DNA from: Liriodendron chinense
Taxonomy: Eukaryota > Streptophyta > Magnoliopsida > Magnoliales > Magnoliaceae
Length of the DNA: 64,000 nucleotides
Assembly (NCBI GenBank): GCA_003013855.2
Contig: ML058459.1
Coordinates: 2,239,050 to 2,303,049, forward strand
Direction of reading: 5' to 3'
The notes beneath the pieces are model-generated. The model had not been told where the DNA came from. It did not search any database and was given only the letters and a program-made list of their open reading frames with translations. Positions 32,345 to 45,228 of this stretch are shown one piece after another (position 1 is the first letter of the stretch; every line of letters starts with the position of its first letter). The translations under genes were made by a program, and so were the position numbers.

Positions 32345-32517
32345 TTGGTATAACAGACTCCACCTCCCTCCCAACCAATGTGGGACAAACCAACAATCCC
32401 CGTCCCTACAACAGAACCTAGGGCGTGCAACACGCATGCATGGGGGGCCTCCCCCTCCTCCCTCTCATGTGGGCCTGGGGCATAGACCGAGTAGAAACCT
32501 AGGCTCTGATACCAGTT
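32345..32517 (-). repeat. TRIM internal region and partial LTR, second copy
   Basis: Matches the TRIM at 30280-30433, including 'gcctccccctc', 'acctaggctctgatacca' (PBS complement) and 'gggacaaaccaacaatcccc'. Its PBS abuts an inverted copia-type LTR end at 32518, not a TRIM LTR. Confidence 0.65.
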
Positions 32518-32690
32518 GTTGGGATAAAAGGCCAGCAGCGAAAGCAAAGCCGAACACACAGCAGCAAATAGAATCAAACAAGCAATACAATGCAATCACA
32601 CATGCATGCAATGTGTTGCTTGTTTGATTCTATTTGTTGTTGTGCATTCGACTTTACTTCCACTGCTGGCCTTTTATCCCAACACATGTT
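32518..32690. repeat. Palindrome of two copia LTR ends
   Basis: The block 'tgttgggataaaaggccagc' at 32518 is inverted as 'ggccttttatcccaaca' ending at 32690. Arms of about 70 bp match closely and meet at 'catgcatgcaatg'. The arms correspond to the last part of the LTR at 32240-32343. Confidence 0.8.
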
Positions 32691-33049
32691 GTGGTGGATT
32701 ATGTTAGAATGTTGGCCCAAAAATGAGGCCAATCTAAAGCTAAAGTGAATCACAATACTGGAACAAATGAGAATGGGCCACCCACCATCGAAACTCTTAT
32801 CTCTACCTCTCTCTACATGCATGTGGTCACACCATTTGCCTCAATTTTTTCGTCATTTTCCTCTCTCCCTTACTCACTCTATGTGTGTAGCTAAAAGATG
32901 GCTGGATGGGTGGACCCATAGGATCCAATAGTCTACATGATCTTCAAACCTTTGCAAAAGCCAAAGATGGACATTAGACAAATAGAGGTCCACCTAACCA
33001 CTATTGGAGCAAAAAGGGTCTTATCACCCCTCCAATTCTATGATTAAGT
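32691..33049. repeat. Family A foldback fragment and spacer
   Basis: 'gttggcccaaaaatgaggcc' at about 32713 is a left-arm piece of foldback family A. The rest is not recognised. Confidence 0.4.
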
Positions 33050-33174
33050 TGTTGTATGGAGCCTTCAATCTGGACAAGTTAAGGAGGTTTCGAGTGACCG
33101 ACCGACTGGCCAGGCGACCGAAACTGCTACAAATTATATAGGTTGGTCTCTGGACATTTTTCAACAAGTTCGGG

Positions 33175-33944
33175 TAGAGCTGGGCACAAACCAAGCCCGC
33201 TTGAAAGCTCGGCTCGATTTGGTTTGAAAAGGTTTGGGTTGGATTGGTTCGAATAGAAGTTCAAATTAACCAAACCATGCCTCAGAGTCAAGCTCGTTTA
33301 AAAAAACAAACCAAGCTCAAACCAAGGCAGTATCGCCTCGGCCCGAAGCTCGGTTTGATTTGGTTCATAGATTCTGAGCACATTGTTTATTGTGGTGTGA
33401 TCCACTTGAGCTTTGGATATAATTCAATTTTGGGATCATGTTCTAAAATGATATGTAAAAATGGATGGACGGCCTGGATAATACATATACATGACGACAT
33501 AGATAATACATAATACATATACATGAATGCACACGATTTCCTTGCACTTATAAAGTTATGCTGGTGTACTTTTGTTTGGAAAAGGCTCTTACATGTCTAT
33601 ATTTATGTTGCACTCCTCCTTTAGAGGATGTTAAACATCATGTAATACAATACTTTTGCATTTTTGTTGTTGTTATTTCTAACTTTTTTAATTATTTTCT
33701 ATTTAAACAAACAAACAAACAAAAAAAAGAACCGCCACCTGTTCGAACTCAACCTGACCTGGTTAAAAAATTTCGACCAAACCAATCCTGGCCTGAGCTA
33801 AAATTTTATGGAGAAAACCAAACTCGAGCCACATGGGTTGGCTCAAAACCTAAACCGGGCCAATCCACAAACTGGGGTTGTACAAAACCGAGCCAAACCA
33901 AACTAGGGCTAACTCAGCCCGGCCCGGATCGTTGCCCACATCTA
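33175..33944. mobile_element. hAT MITE (770 bp), 8-bp target duplications
   Basis: The ends are 'tagagctgggca' and, complemented, 'tagatgtgggca' (10 of 12 identical). The flanks are agttcggg (33167-33174) and agtttggg (33945-33952), 7 of 8. The termini are rich in 'gcccggcccgg'- and 'ctcggctcg'-like motifs. A half of foldback family A lies inside, at about 33385-33490. Confidence 0.82.
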
Positions 33945-34125
33945 AGTTTGGGCAACCGAACTAAGAGGCTTGGGCAACCGACATTATTTGGATTTATTGG
34001 CAAAACTCTCTGGATGTTTTTTTAGGAGTTTGGGCGACCAAACTCTTGGTCGTCGGGTGCCCAACTAGTCAACTGACAGTTTCTGTGTGGTTTTGCATAA
34101 ATTGTTTCTATTTTCAATTATAGCC

Positions 34126-34133
34126 TATATAAA
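34126..34133 (+). promoter_or_regulatory. LTR TATA box
   Basis: 'tatataaa' lies about 290 bp before the LTR end, a normal position for an LTR promoter. Confidence 0.5.
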
Positions 34134-34423
34134 CGGGTGTAATCGAGATGAAGGATCATTTAATGGTCTTTCTAATTGCAAATTAGGGTTCTTGAGAGAT
34201 TTTTTAAAGAGAGTGGGGGCTTAGGTTTTCTCTTGGGGTCTTTGTTTTAGGTTGCTCATCTCTTGTAAACTTTTGAGATCATGGTGATATATCACTTTGT
34301 ACCGTGGTTTTTTCCCGTAAGGGTTTTTCTACATAAAAATCGAATTGTCTCTGCATGGGATTACTTGTGTGTGTGGTTTGCTTGTTTGATTCTTCTTTGT
34401 TCTTCTGTAAGGTTCCCAACAAG

Positions 34424-34435
34424 TGGTATAAGAGC
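34424..34435 (+). promoter_or_regulatory. copia primer binding site (second element)
   Basis: 'tggtataagagc' follows the LTR end and matches the initiator tRNA-Met complement with one mismatch. Confidence 0.8.
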
Positions 34436-34444
34436 TACGTTAGG

Positions 34445-37400
34445 ATGACAGATTCGAATATGAAGACAAGTATCATGGCATCGAGCATAAAGTTTGGCCT
34501 GAAAAAGCATTCCGGCAAAAACGATTTTGAGCTATGGAAGGTTGAGATGGAAGGCCTCCTAGTTCAGCAAGGTTTGGAAGAAACACTCCTTAGAAAAGCG
34601 GCCAAAGTCTATGACAGAAGAAGAATGGAATAAACTCAACAAAAATACCAAGATCTCAATTTAATTATGCTTAACGGATGACGTCCTCTATAACGTCATG
34701 AGGGAGAAGACTATGGCTAATATGTGGGCGAAGTTGGAGAATATCTACGCAAATAAATTTTTGAAAAACCGCATGTATCTTATGCTCCAGTTGTTCAACC
34801 TGAAGATGGGGAAGGGGGCCGATGTTGAGGGCCACATCAACAATTTCATTAAGCTCGTTTGCAAATTGTTGGACGTAGGAGAATAGATGAAGAATGAATA
34901 CCGGACATGCATCTTGTTAAATTCTCTTTCAGATTCATATGAGTTGTTTAAAGACTCATTGTGTACAGGCAGAAAAACTATCAATGTTCTCAACCCTCCA
35001 GTCCAAGGCGACGAGAAATAAGAATGGTGATGTAGGGACTTCCTCTTACGTATTAGTTATGAGGGGGAGGAATTTTGAACGGGATACTGGATCCTCTCAG
35101 TCAAGATCTAAGTCCAAGGGTAAGGGAAAATGCAAGTTGAAGTGTTGGGCATGTGGACAAACAGGGCACATGAAACAGGATTGTAAGAATTCCAAATCTA
35201 AGAAAGATAGACATGTGGACCTTCAAGGGAGGCCAATACTGCAGAATCATCAAAGGGTGCTAGTGATATATGTAAGGTCTTAACGGTGTCTAAGTCAGGG
35301 TTTCTCAGCCATGAGTGGCTCTTGGACTCAGGGGCTTCATATCACGTGCCATGACCGGAGCGCCTTTATTTCATATAGTGAATATGAGGGTGGTTCAGTG
35401 TTTATAGGCAATGACTATACCTGTAAAGTTGTGGGGATTGAATCAATGCACGTTAAGATGTTCGATGGGATCGAACGAATACTAACATATGTGAGGCGCA
35501 TTCCTAAGTTGAAGAAGAACTTGATTTCTCTTTGTGCACTCGATGTGATAGGGTGCAAGTTCACCGGCTATGATCGGATTAGCAAAGTTTTTAAGGGGGC
35601 ACTCGTTTTTATGAAAACATAGAGGCATGGAAACCTTTACAGATTGATTGGAAATACTTCATCAAGTGGAGCAATAACGAGTATAGTGAATTCCACATCT
35701 ACATATATGTGGCATGCACGCTTAGGCCACATGAGCGAGCAGGGCATGAATGTACTTTCTAATCGTTCATTGATTCTAGTTTTTAAATGTATAGACTTTA
35801 GTATCTACGAGCATTATATGCATGGTAAATAGTTTAGGTTAGCATTTAAATCGGGGAAACATGTTTGTGAAGGGGTGTTGGAGTTTGTGTATTCAGATGC
35901 AATGGGGCCGTTGCCCACAATTCCTATTGGTGGGTTGTCATGGTTTGTGCCATTCATTAATAATTATAGCAAAAAGGTGTGGGTTTATTTTCTGAAAAAT
36001 AAATTCGATGTTTTTACCACTTTCAAGCATTGGAAGGCAATGGTGGAAAATCAGTCAGGGTAAGGTTGAAAGTTTGAAGAACAGATAACAATCGAGAATT
36101 CACTTCAGGGGAATTCGATCGATTGTAAAAATGAAGGGATCGTGAGGCACAACACAGTGCGCCACACACCATAGCAAAATGATGTGGCAGAGCGGATGAA
36201 TTATACTCTTTTAGAGAGAGTCGGGTGCATGATTAGTAATAATGGGTTAGGCAAAAAGTTATGGACTAAGACCGTTTACATGGTTTGTTACCTGATGAAT
36301 CAATCCCCTTCTACGGCCATTGATTGTAGAATTTTAAATGGAGTGTGAAGCGGTCATTCAATTAACTAGTCGAGTATGTGAGTCTTTGGTTGTGAGGCTT
36401 ACTCTCATGTACCATCAATTGAGAGAGATAAACTAGACCAAAGGGTCAGGAAGTGTATCTTTGTAGGCTATGGTGATAGTGTGAAGGGGTACAGGTTGTA
36501 CGACCCTGTCACATGGAAGATCACTTTGAGCCGTGATGTCAGGTTTGGTGAAGGGTCCTTGTTTCGAAAAGATGTGCCAAAGGAACCGAAAAAATCAAAG
36601 GTTGTTGACATCTAGATTAACAGAGATGAGACACGGGCTGAGACTGAGGCGCGGACAAAGGTATAGGATCAGGTGGAATAGCCACCTGTGCAAAGAAATC
36701 TACCTAGAGATCGCAGGTTACTGGTGGGGTAGATGGATGACTCGAACATTGCATTCGCCCTTATTATAGATGAAGGGGATCCGTCTACTTTTTAAAAAGC
36801 ATTTGATGATGTAGATGCTGAAAAGTGAAAGGTAGCAATGCAAAATGAGATGGACACCCTTTACAAAAAATGAGACATGGGAGTTGGTGGAGCTTCCCTT
36901 GGGCGAAAAAGCGATTAGGCGTAAATGAATTTTCATAAGAAACTAGATAGGTACAAGGCAAGGTTGGTGGCGAATGGATATACTCAGCAGAAGGTTTGAA
37001 CTTCAGTAAGATCTCCACGCCAGCTGTGAAGCAAGTATCTATTAGGTTTGTGTTGGCTCTAGTTGCCAAATATGACCTCAGGCTGGAATAAATGAATATA
37101 AAAGCTGTTTTCCTACATGAAAAATTGGATGAGCAGATTTGCATGACGCAACTAGAAGGTTATATGGTATAAGGGCTAGAGAACAAAGTTTGTAGGTTAA
37201 GGAGGTCATTATACAATCTTAAACAGTCGCATTTGTAGTAGTACAATAAATTTGATTCCTTCACGATGTGTCCAGGCTCTAGTAAGAGTGAATATAATCA
37301 CTGTGTCTATTATAAGACACTAGGTGATGGAAAATTCATCGTATTGGTATTATACGTTGATGACATGCTTATTGTCAGTCATAGCATACCTCATATCAAT

Positions 37401-38036
37401 GTATTGAAGTCTCAGTTTTCAAGGACATTGAAGATGAAGGATCTAAGGGCTGTAAAGATGGTTCTCGACATTAATATACACAAAGACGGGAAGAGGAGTG
37501 GGTTGTGGTTGTCTTGGGCTGAATACATTGGAAAGGTATTTGTGAAGTTTGGTATGGAAAAGGCCAAGCCGGTCAGTATTCCCCCACGTGGCTCACTTCA
37601 AGATTTCTTCATAACAATGTCCTAAGTCAGATGAAGAAAATAATGATATGTCTTGTGTGCCTAACTCGAGCATAGTGGATGGCTTGATGTATGATATGGT
37701 CTGTACAAGACATGATATTTCTCATGCAGCTGGTGTTGTTAGCAGATTCATGTATAACCCTAACAAGCAACATTGGGAGGCTGTGAAATGATTACTTCAA
37801 TATATTCAAGGTACACATAACTACGTCTTGACGTTCGAGAAGTCTAAGGACAAGTTTGTTGGGTATGTTGATTCAGATTACGCAAGCAGTGCAGATTGTA
37901 AGAGATTGACTTCTAATTTCTCGTTTGTGTTGGCGGGCGGAGCAATTAGTTGGATGTCTAAGCTTCAGTCGGTGGTGACTCCTTTCCACTATAGAAGCAG
38001 GGTATATGGTAATGACAGAAGCATTTAAGGAGGTTG
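34445..38036 (+). pseudogene. copia gag-pol (Tork/TNT1-like), strongly decayed
   Basis: The gag start region is at 34445 (KHSGKNDFELWKVEMEGLL), and the zinc knuckle CWACGQTGHMKQDC is intact near 35145. The protease block WLLDSGASYHV is near 35320, and the pre-integrase WHARLGH is near 35710. Integrase has VYSDAMGPLP and later AERMNYTLLE. RT has YVDDMLIV near 37360, and RNase H has VGYVDSDYA near 37860. Stops and shifts occur throughout. The element stops near 38045, where an antisense copia 3' LTR begins; no 3' LTR of its own is visible. Confidence 0.88.
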
Positions 38037-38051
38037 CTTGTTTAAGGGGTA

Positions 38052-38306
38052 TAATAAATAATAAAAATCAGAAATAAGAGAAATTGGAGAAATTATATTG
38101 CCGTTTATTTACATTGTATATAGCTTTGAATTTATACATGCCAAGGAAGATTGCAATAAAATCAAATATCTATCCTACCCTAATTAAATCTTAACACAAA
38201 AGGCAAAAATATATAAAAAAATCAAATCAAATCTCTATCCTACCTTAATTAAATCTTAACACAAAAGAAAAAAATATATAAAAAAAATATATCCTTCCTC
38301 TTAATA
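38052..38306 (-). repeat. copia 3' LTR with internal tandem duplication
   Basis: Contains two near-identical units of about 65 bp, each with 'tattaaatcttaacacaaaa'-like sequence in plus-strand reading. It ends near 38052 at 'aataataaaaatcag'. Confidence 0.65.
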
Positions 38307-38864
38307 CTCCCCCTTAACTTAGCGCGTGAAGATCCGTAACTCCCAACTTGCTAAGTAGGAAATGAAAGTGGTCGTAACCAAGAGCTTTGGTGAAGATGTC
38401 TGCAAGTTATTGATTAGTGGGCACATAAGAGGCATGGAGAACTCCTAAAGTGATCTTTTCACGGACAATATGACAATCAATCTCAATGTGTTTGGTCAAT
38501 TCATGAAAAATGGGATTGGTGGCTATGTGAAGGGTAACTTGATTGTCATAATGAAGGCGCATGTGTTGGGAATGTTGAACACCAAGATCTTGGAGAAGTG
38601 TTTTGAGCCAAGTGATTTCACAAGTAGCATTAGTCATGGTACGATACTCAGCTACAACGGATCACCTAGAGATAGTGGTCTATTTTTTTATTTTCCAAGA
38701 TATGGGACTACTACTAAGCATTATAAAGTAACATGTACTAGATCGACGAGTCATAGGACAACTGTCCCAGTCAGTATCACAATAAGCTAAAGTTGGAGGG
38801 ACCTAGTAGAGTGAAATACGATGCCCTTGCAGGGAGAAGACTTAAGATAACGAAGCACGCGAAT

Positions 38865-38895
38865 TTTTTATTTTATTTTTGGTAAAGCAAGCGAG
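38865..38895 (-). mobile_element. 31-bp retroposed micro-insertion with 11-bp duplications
   Basis: The 31-bp insert has an A-rich 3' end on the minus strand ('aaaaataaaataaaaaa') and is flanked by exact 'agcacgcgaat' copies (38854-38864, 38896-38906). That is the signature of a very short 5'-truncated LINE or SINE insertion. Confidence 0.7.
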
Positions 38896-39269
38896 AGCAC
38901 GCGAATAGTTACATCATAATGAGGCTAGCGTGGAGTGTGCATGAACTGGCTAAGAATATTGATTACACAAACAACTTCGGGTCGAGTGATAGTTAAGTAG
39001 ATGAGACGCTCAACAAGATGTCAATACATGAAGGGATCTGCAAGAAGAGTACAAAGTTCATCTATCAAACGCAAATTATGTTCCAGAGGGAAAGCAGCAG
39101 GCCGAGCTCCAAGATGACCACTATCTTTGATAATATCAAGAGAATATTTGTGTTGACTGAGAAAAATTCATTTCTTAAAACAGGCTGCCTCTATGCCTAA
39201 AAAATATTTCAGCAGGCCGAGATCTTTAACGTGAAATTTGGTTTGAAGAAATGCCTTTAAAGTTGTAAT

Positions 39270-41090
39270 TGTCACGACCTGAAATCCAACGCCTGAATAA
39301 ATAACTTGAGGACGGATTCCTAGTATGATAATATAGCGAAAATATAATCAACGTTAAAAAATAACATCATTATCATCATTAAAGATTTATAAATCAAATC
39401 AATCACAAGCGTTCACATAATAAAATTTGTCAGTCCAACTCATAATAACTGAAACTAAATAGTAGTATCTACTAACTACCCTATCTAGAATAAATCAAAA
39501 GAAAATGAATTATTTTTCCTCAACTGCACCGACGTTCTCTTCTTGCAACGTCGTCATTTCTGTCACTGGTAGTCCTTCTCTGACCATCTAGTCATCACCT
39601 TCAACACCTACGATTCCCTAAGAAGGGTGAGCAAAACTATGCCCAGTGAAAGGATACAACTCCACCACAGGTTATGGTATAGCAATTAAATGAACATTAT
39701 ATAATAACACAATAAAGCAGATAAATCCACATGGAATAACACATGGATGTTCAAGCACTAAATGCTCACATGGGCAAGTACACATCCAAGACACACTGAC
39801 CATCATAACTTAAAGCACATACTCATATACCACAAGCACAGCAACATCTCTCAAGATCTACATACGAATCAGAGACTAAGACCCACATCACTCGTAATTC
39901 GACATATAGGATGCTCCAAGACCCGATTTCTACAATTATATGTAAACCCAATATCCCATAAATCAGAGACCTAAGTTCCCATCGTCGTAATTCAACCATA
40001 TAGGATGCGCTAACCCACTCTCTACAGATATGTACACAGCCCATAAGTTGGACGGACAGGGAAACATCCCAGTAACTCAACCATACTGCATGCAACTACC
40101 CGTGCTCCACAAATATGGGCTCTCACAATTCCTCAAGTGTCCCACACATAGGTACAGAGGCAAGGGACCGGGTTCCCTATATCTCAAAAGTTGACATCCT
40201 TAAAAACAAATGAAATGTACACGCACTTCAAGAAAATCTCATAAAATACCATCCGACGCACCTAGATATCGGGATTTGCGAAAGATCTGTTATTTTCCTC
40301 CGGCGGGTCCCACGAATCATTATATGTGGTGAACGAAACAAGATAAATTGTCCATAAATTTTCTGATTTTCACCGACTTAACTTTAAAACGATCCAGGTG
40401 GCCCATTACTGATGATATGAAGAATCTAATCCAACCATCTTCAAGAGAACATCTATATTTGCAAAATCACAAAGTTTCATGTCAAACGAATGTGTGGATT
40501 GATCGTAACAGTTAAAAGAAGATGAACGGTCTTGAAAGATTTTGCCTGTGCATATTCTAAAATGATGTCCTGAATTTTCTAATTTTTTTACCATATTCTG
40601 TAATAGTTTTAGACAATCTAAACTGTTTATCCTGTAGAAGAGGAATTTTTTACTGAAGTTCCAAATTTGAGACCAATTTGACCTCTGTACACTCTGTATC
40701 GTCGATCACAATATGACTGGTTCTGATGTATCCGAATTGTGCAATTTAGAGAGGCGATCACTATTCTGATTCGTGGACCTACTCAAGGGATAATTGAGAA
40801 ATCTAAACCATCTATGAAGAAGTTCATGTTCTAGGGAAAGTATAACTAAAATTTCAAGAAAATTCAACTATCGGTTGCCCCATATTAAGCGAAACAAAAT
40901 ATGCTATGTTGTTGTCTTTTTGTCTGCATTATAAATATGTGAGCTCTCTTCTCTTTTTAATTTTTTAATTGTAATTCATATAATTGTAATTAAAAAATTA
41001 CTTATCAATTAGAGAAAATCTGTAACTGACATAAATAGAGTAATAATTTGAACAGTAAAAAAGTAGTTAGAAAACGTAAATAAAAAATAT
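39270..41090 (-). repeat. Partial LTR, chromovirus (Tekay/Del)-like
   Basis: In minus-strand reading it ends 'ggatttcaggtcgtgaca'. It contains 'cactgggcatagttttgctc' near 39640, which parallels 'cactgggcttttagctcacc' in the large solo LTR at 63225. Its start is not found, so the right border is approximate. Confidence 0.45.
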
Positions 41091-42876
41091 GTGTGTGTAA
41101 GGCCCAACCCAAGAACACATTAAGCATAAGCCCGAGTTCAAGCCTAGTTTGATACGACATTACTCTACTTAATTAGCGTACACATATGAAAAATTTGCAT
41201 AGGCACAACTACCCCTACCAAAAAAAAAAAAAAAACCCGCACCTCAGTGGAGTCTTTAAAAGGGGTTGAAGCCTCTATGTATTAACATTTACTTATGAGT
41301 GAAAACTTTATCTTCCTTATTTCATATAGAACATATACAAAAGTAATAGTATTCACTTACAAGAATAAGAGTAAAAACTCCACCATTTGAAAATTATATC
41401 TCAAATATACTATTTTTTTAACAAAATAATAGAAAAATGTTCCACCCTTTAGTTTGATTTATCCAATCCACATCATATGCATATAATGGACCATTCATTG
41501 TGGAATACACAACAAATATCATAAATCGTGGATGTTATACTATCTTCTCCAAATTATCATAAACACAATAAGGCTATCAATGGTTACTCCACTCTAATTT
41601 TCATAAAAAGTGCTTTGATAAATATATGTGCACACATTTACTTTCACACACTATAATATAAATAGAAGTGTGCAGGGTGTACTAGAGGTGAAAATTGGTC
41701 AAGTTTAAATTAAGTCAAGGTAAACATGAATTTAATATATTTATTAAATATGTAGTAGATTTAGGTTTGAACTTGCCCGTAAGCAAATTCTTAAGTACAA
41801 GCAAACCAATCTTAGCGCAATTAATTATATAAACTTGCATTGTAAGAATTTATTAAGTCTTTAGCTAGATATTATAGTTAATTATATGCTTACTTTCTTG
41901 GAATAACACCTATATTTAAGTCCCAATGAGGGTCTCTTGTTGGAATATCCTAGCAGGCTATAGATGATCACTTTGTGTGATCTCCAAATGAATCTAACTT
42001 AAAAAAGAAAAAAAAGGTTTTAGTTGGTTGAATTCCTCTTATTTGTCTTATTATATGGACCTACACATGAAAGTTAAGATGGACCAATATTATGTAAAAA
42101 AAATAAGTATTTCTTTTGAGAAATCTAACTTAAAAAATGTATTCATTAAAAGTATGAAGCAGAAGTAGTAATATAAAAAAAAGAAGAAAAATTATATCAC
42201 AATTATCTCAAATGGATAACAACAAATTCAATTATCTCAAGTGGATAACAACAAATTTAGAGAGTTGTCAGTTAAATCACAAAAAAGACAAAGGAAAGCC
42301 CACTAAAGATCCAAGGACTCAACTATAAAGTAGAAAGAGAACACTAAACATGCTCAACATTTAAATTAACTAACTTGATCTCTCTCCAATAAGAAAATAG
42401 TATAATAAGATGGAGAACCACTTTTCTCTTTTTAAGGTTTATCTAATGAAAAATTATAATTAATGTTTTTTTGTGAATATAGTTAGTAAAATTTTATTTT
42501 GGATTTTGAATTTTTTGTAAAATTAATATAATTGAAATATTTAATAATATGTATATTATGGAATAGAAAAATACTCATTTTTAAGAAAAATAAATTAGTA
42601 CAATTTTTTAATCAAAATTGTTTAAACACTATTTTTAATAAAACACGTTTTATTGAAAAAAGTTCTGGAGCGATTAAAAAAAGAATTCAATAGTCACCCA
42701 TTGATAAAATAAATTTTTACAAAAAAATCATCTCGTTAATAGAGAATTTACACTGCAATACGCTTTTTAAATAGGTTTTCAATAAGCCACCTCATTAATC
42801 TAAGTAATGATCATTGGAATATCTTTCATTAAATTTTACAACGATGACTTGGTTTGTCGTGCGAGCAAAGGAGTTG
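41091..42876. other. AT-rich sequence without recognised content
   Basis: Very AT-rich, no coding motif. A phrase with 'caattatctcaa.tggataa' is repeated at about 42200 and 42230. Confidence 0.45.
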
Positions 42877-43858
42877 GCGGCTCAGATGGGCCCCACTCTA
42901 ATTTTTTATGTAAAATACACCCCGACTACCATGTGCACCACCTCCTCTTAGGCTAGGGCCTATAACTCAACTCCATTCATGATTTCGGTGGACAACACAA
43001 TTAGAATAATGTACATGGCAATACTCACCCTCTAAATCGCTTCCATTGGTGTAGCCCACTTAAATCATATATGGGCCTGATTTTTTAGCTCAAGCCTAAA
43101 TTTTTGTGTGGAGTCTAATGATTAGAGTGGATTTCATATAATCATCGTAATGGGCTTGGTAAAAATCGAAGGTGGATGTCTCTCTCCTAACTTTTTTCTT
43201 TTGTGTGGCGCTCTGAATTACATGTCAACTTGATTTTTTAAAATTGGGCATGATGTAAGTTTACGATTTAATTATCAGAGTGATCTCACATATACATTAT
43301 GGTGAGCCTTGTAAAAAATCAATGACAAGTGCAATTTTTTTCTTCTTTTCTTCTTTTATTTTTTTAATATATCAACAAGAGAACATTATAGAGTTACCCC
43401 ACCATTTATTTTTTACTGAGCTCACCACTATGTGTATGTGAAATCCACTCTAATTATTAGATGTGTAATTCTCATGTTAGGCCTAAGTCCTAAAAATCAG
43501 GCTGACCTATGGTTGAGGCGGACCACACCAAAGGAAATAGCTGAGAGAGAGACATCCACCCTTGATTTTTATAAGGCTCACTATGATGATTATATGAAAA
43601 TCCACTCCAACCATTAGACGCCACACCAAAATTTAAGCTTAGGGCAAAAAACTTAAGTCCATTTGTTATTCAAGTGGCCCATTTAAGGGAACCAATTTGA
43701 AGGGTGAACAATACCTTGCACATTGATTATAATCTTGTGGTCTATATGAATCATGATGAAGTTGAGTTTTGGGACTTGGGCTTAATAAGGGGAGATGGAC
43801 TAAGTGGTCGGGATGAATTTCACGTGAACATCACAGTGGGCCCACCTAAACCATTGAC
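42877..43858. mobile_element. Foldback element family B, about 980 bp, intact arms
   Basis: Left arm (42877-43345) and right arm (43395-43858) are inverted copies. Outer ends are 'gctcagatgggccccac' and, complemented, 'gtttaggtgggcccac'. Inner phrases such as 'tggatgtctctctc' are mirrored by 'gagagagacatcca'. The centre is an AT-rich loop of about 50 bp. No coding capacity. Confidence 0.8.
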
Positions 43859-44800
43859 TTCTTTCCTTAACATACTTGAGTTGTAGTTAAGAAATATAAA
43901 CAGAAGTGTTTTAATAATAATTACTTAGTTTAATGAGATAACTTATTGAAAACATTTTTAAAAAATGTATCGTAATGTAAAATTTATATTAATTATGTTT
44001 TTTTTTCCTTAATAAGATTGAATAAAAGGCGAAAGTTTTAATAAAAATATGAATTACATGAGATTGAAGGATTTAAGAGAATCAAAGAATATTATTTAAC
44101 AATCTATATACCTTATTATATTTTCATGCCTATAGAAATTTTAATTATTTTTTAATTCTATTTATACATAATATATAAACAAATATATACACATACATAG
44201 TCATTACCATATTAAGCTTTATGTTCTTAAATTTTTTATCGATTTTCACTATTTTTTTTAATAATTGAGACAATTAAGTATGAACATTTTCAGTACTATT
44301 TTTTTTACTCAATGCTATTGTGCATTAGCATCAATGGCAAGTAAACATGTTCATATATTTATAGAAAAACATTATTGTGGTAATAATTATCTCTCTCATG
44401 GGATTGATGTATGTCAATTCTTATACTTGTGGATATGAAAGTTCTTTTATTTATTTTTCAATCCGTATTATATACAAAATGTATCTTTAGGATTTACAAT
44501 TCTTTTATAAGAATGACACGACACCAAATTCATGAGTAGACCAGTAGTGATATATCCTATATGTAATTACTTATCTTGGATCATTAGGCAATTCTTATTG
44601 GGCATGATTTAATCTACTCATGCTCATGTTTATGTAAAATTTTCTATATATTGAAGTACGTACATATTTATATAGTTACGAAGTTATTATTATTAGTTTG
44701 ATAAATTTATTAATTAAAATTATTTAAAAAATATTTAATATCTATTTATAAATATTTTTCAAACCATTAACATTAAAAATTCAATAATCGATTTGATTCG
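43859..44800. other. AT-rich sequence without recognised content
   Basis: No coding motif or repeat boundary seen. Confidence 0.45.
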
Positions 44801-45228
44801 GGCTGATAAACTAATAATTTATACATATAAATAACCATATGATATTCCTTGGAGTAAGCTATGTGATTCGATTGGCATGGTACTTTACATGCATACATTT
44901 AACTTGGTTGAATTTATTCATTAGCCACGACCTTGAGAATGCATGCTAGTCTAACAAAATTGCGAAAAGTATAAATGATGTTAGTATAGCTCGTGCAGTA
45001 ATGGATGGAATTGGGGCTGATAAACTAATAATTTATACATATAAATAACCATATGATATTCCTTGGAGTAAGCTGTGTGATTCGATTGGCATGGTACTTT
45101 CCATGCATACATTTAACTTGGTTGAATTTATTCATTAGCCACGACCTTGAGAATGCATGCTAGTCTAACAAAATTGCGAAAAGTATAAATGATGCTAGTA
45201 TAGCTCGTGCAGTAATGGATGGAATTGA
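44801..45228. repeat. Tandem duplication, 2 x 214 bp
   Basis: Units 44801-45014 and 45015-45228 are nearly identical; I count three mismatches ('agctat/agctgt', 'tttac/tttcc', 'atgtt/atgct'). It looks recent. Not coding. Confidence 0.95.

Larger units (their letters stand above)
33050..34421 (+). repeat. copia 5' LTR, split by a hAT MITE
   Basis: The LTR ends 'gttcccaaca' at 34421, directly before the PBS. Its left end is uncertain (TGTTGTATGG at 33050 is a candidate). The segments 33050-33174 and 33945-34421 belong together, because the hAT insertion between them is flanked by an 8-bp duplication. Phrases such as 'gggcgaccaaac' are repeated inside. Confidence 0.6.
38052..39283 (-). mobile_element. 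Antisense copia fragment: end of RT, RNase H and 3' LTR
   Basis: On the minus strand from 39283: KAFLQTKFHVKDLG, KYFLGIEA, LTITRP (end of RT), then YCDTDWD, AEYRTMTNATCEI, YDNQV and TKHIEID of RNase H, and LADIFTKALG. A purine tract (complement of 'ctcccccttaa', 38307-38317) precedes the 3' LTR (38306-38052). It differs from the neighbouring plus-strand copia element. The 5' two thirds are missing. A small insertion interrupts it at 38865-38895. Confidence 0.88.
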
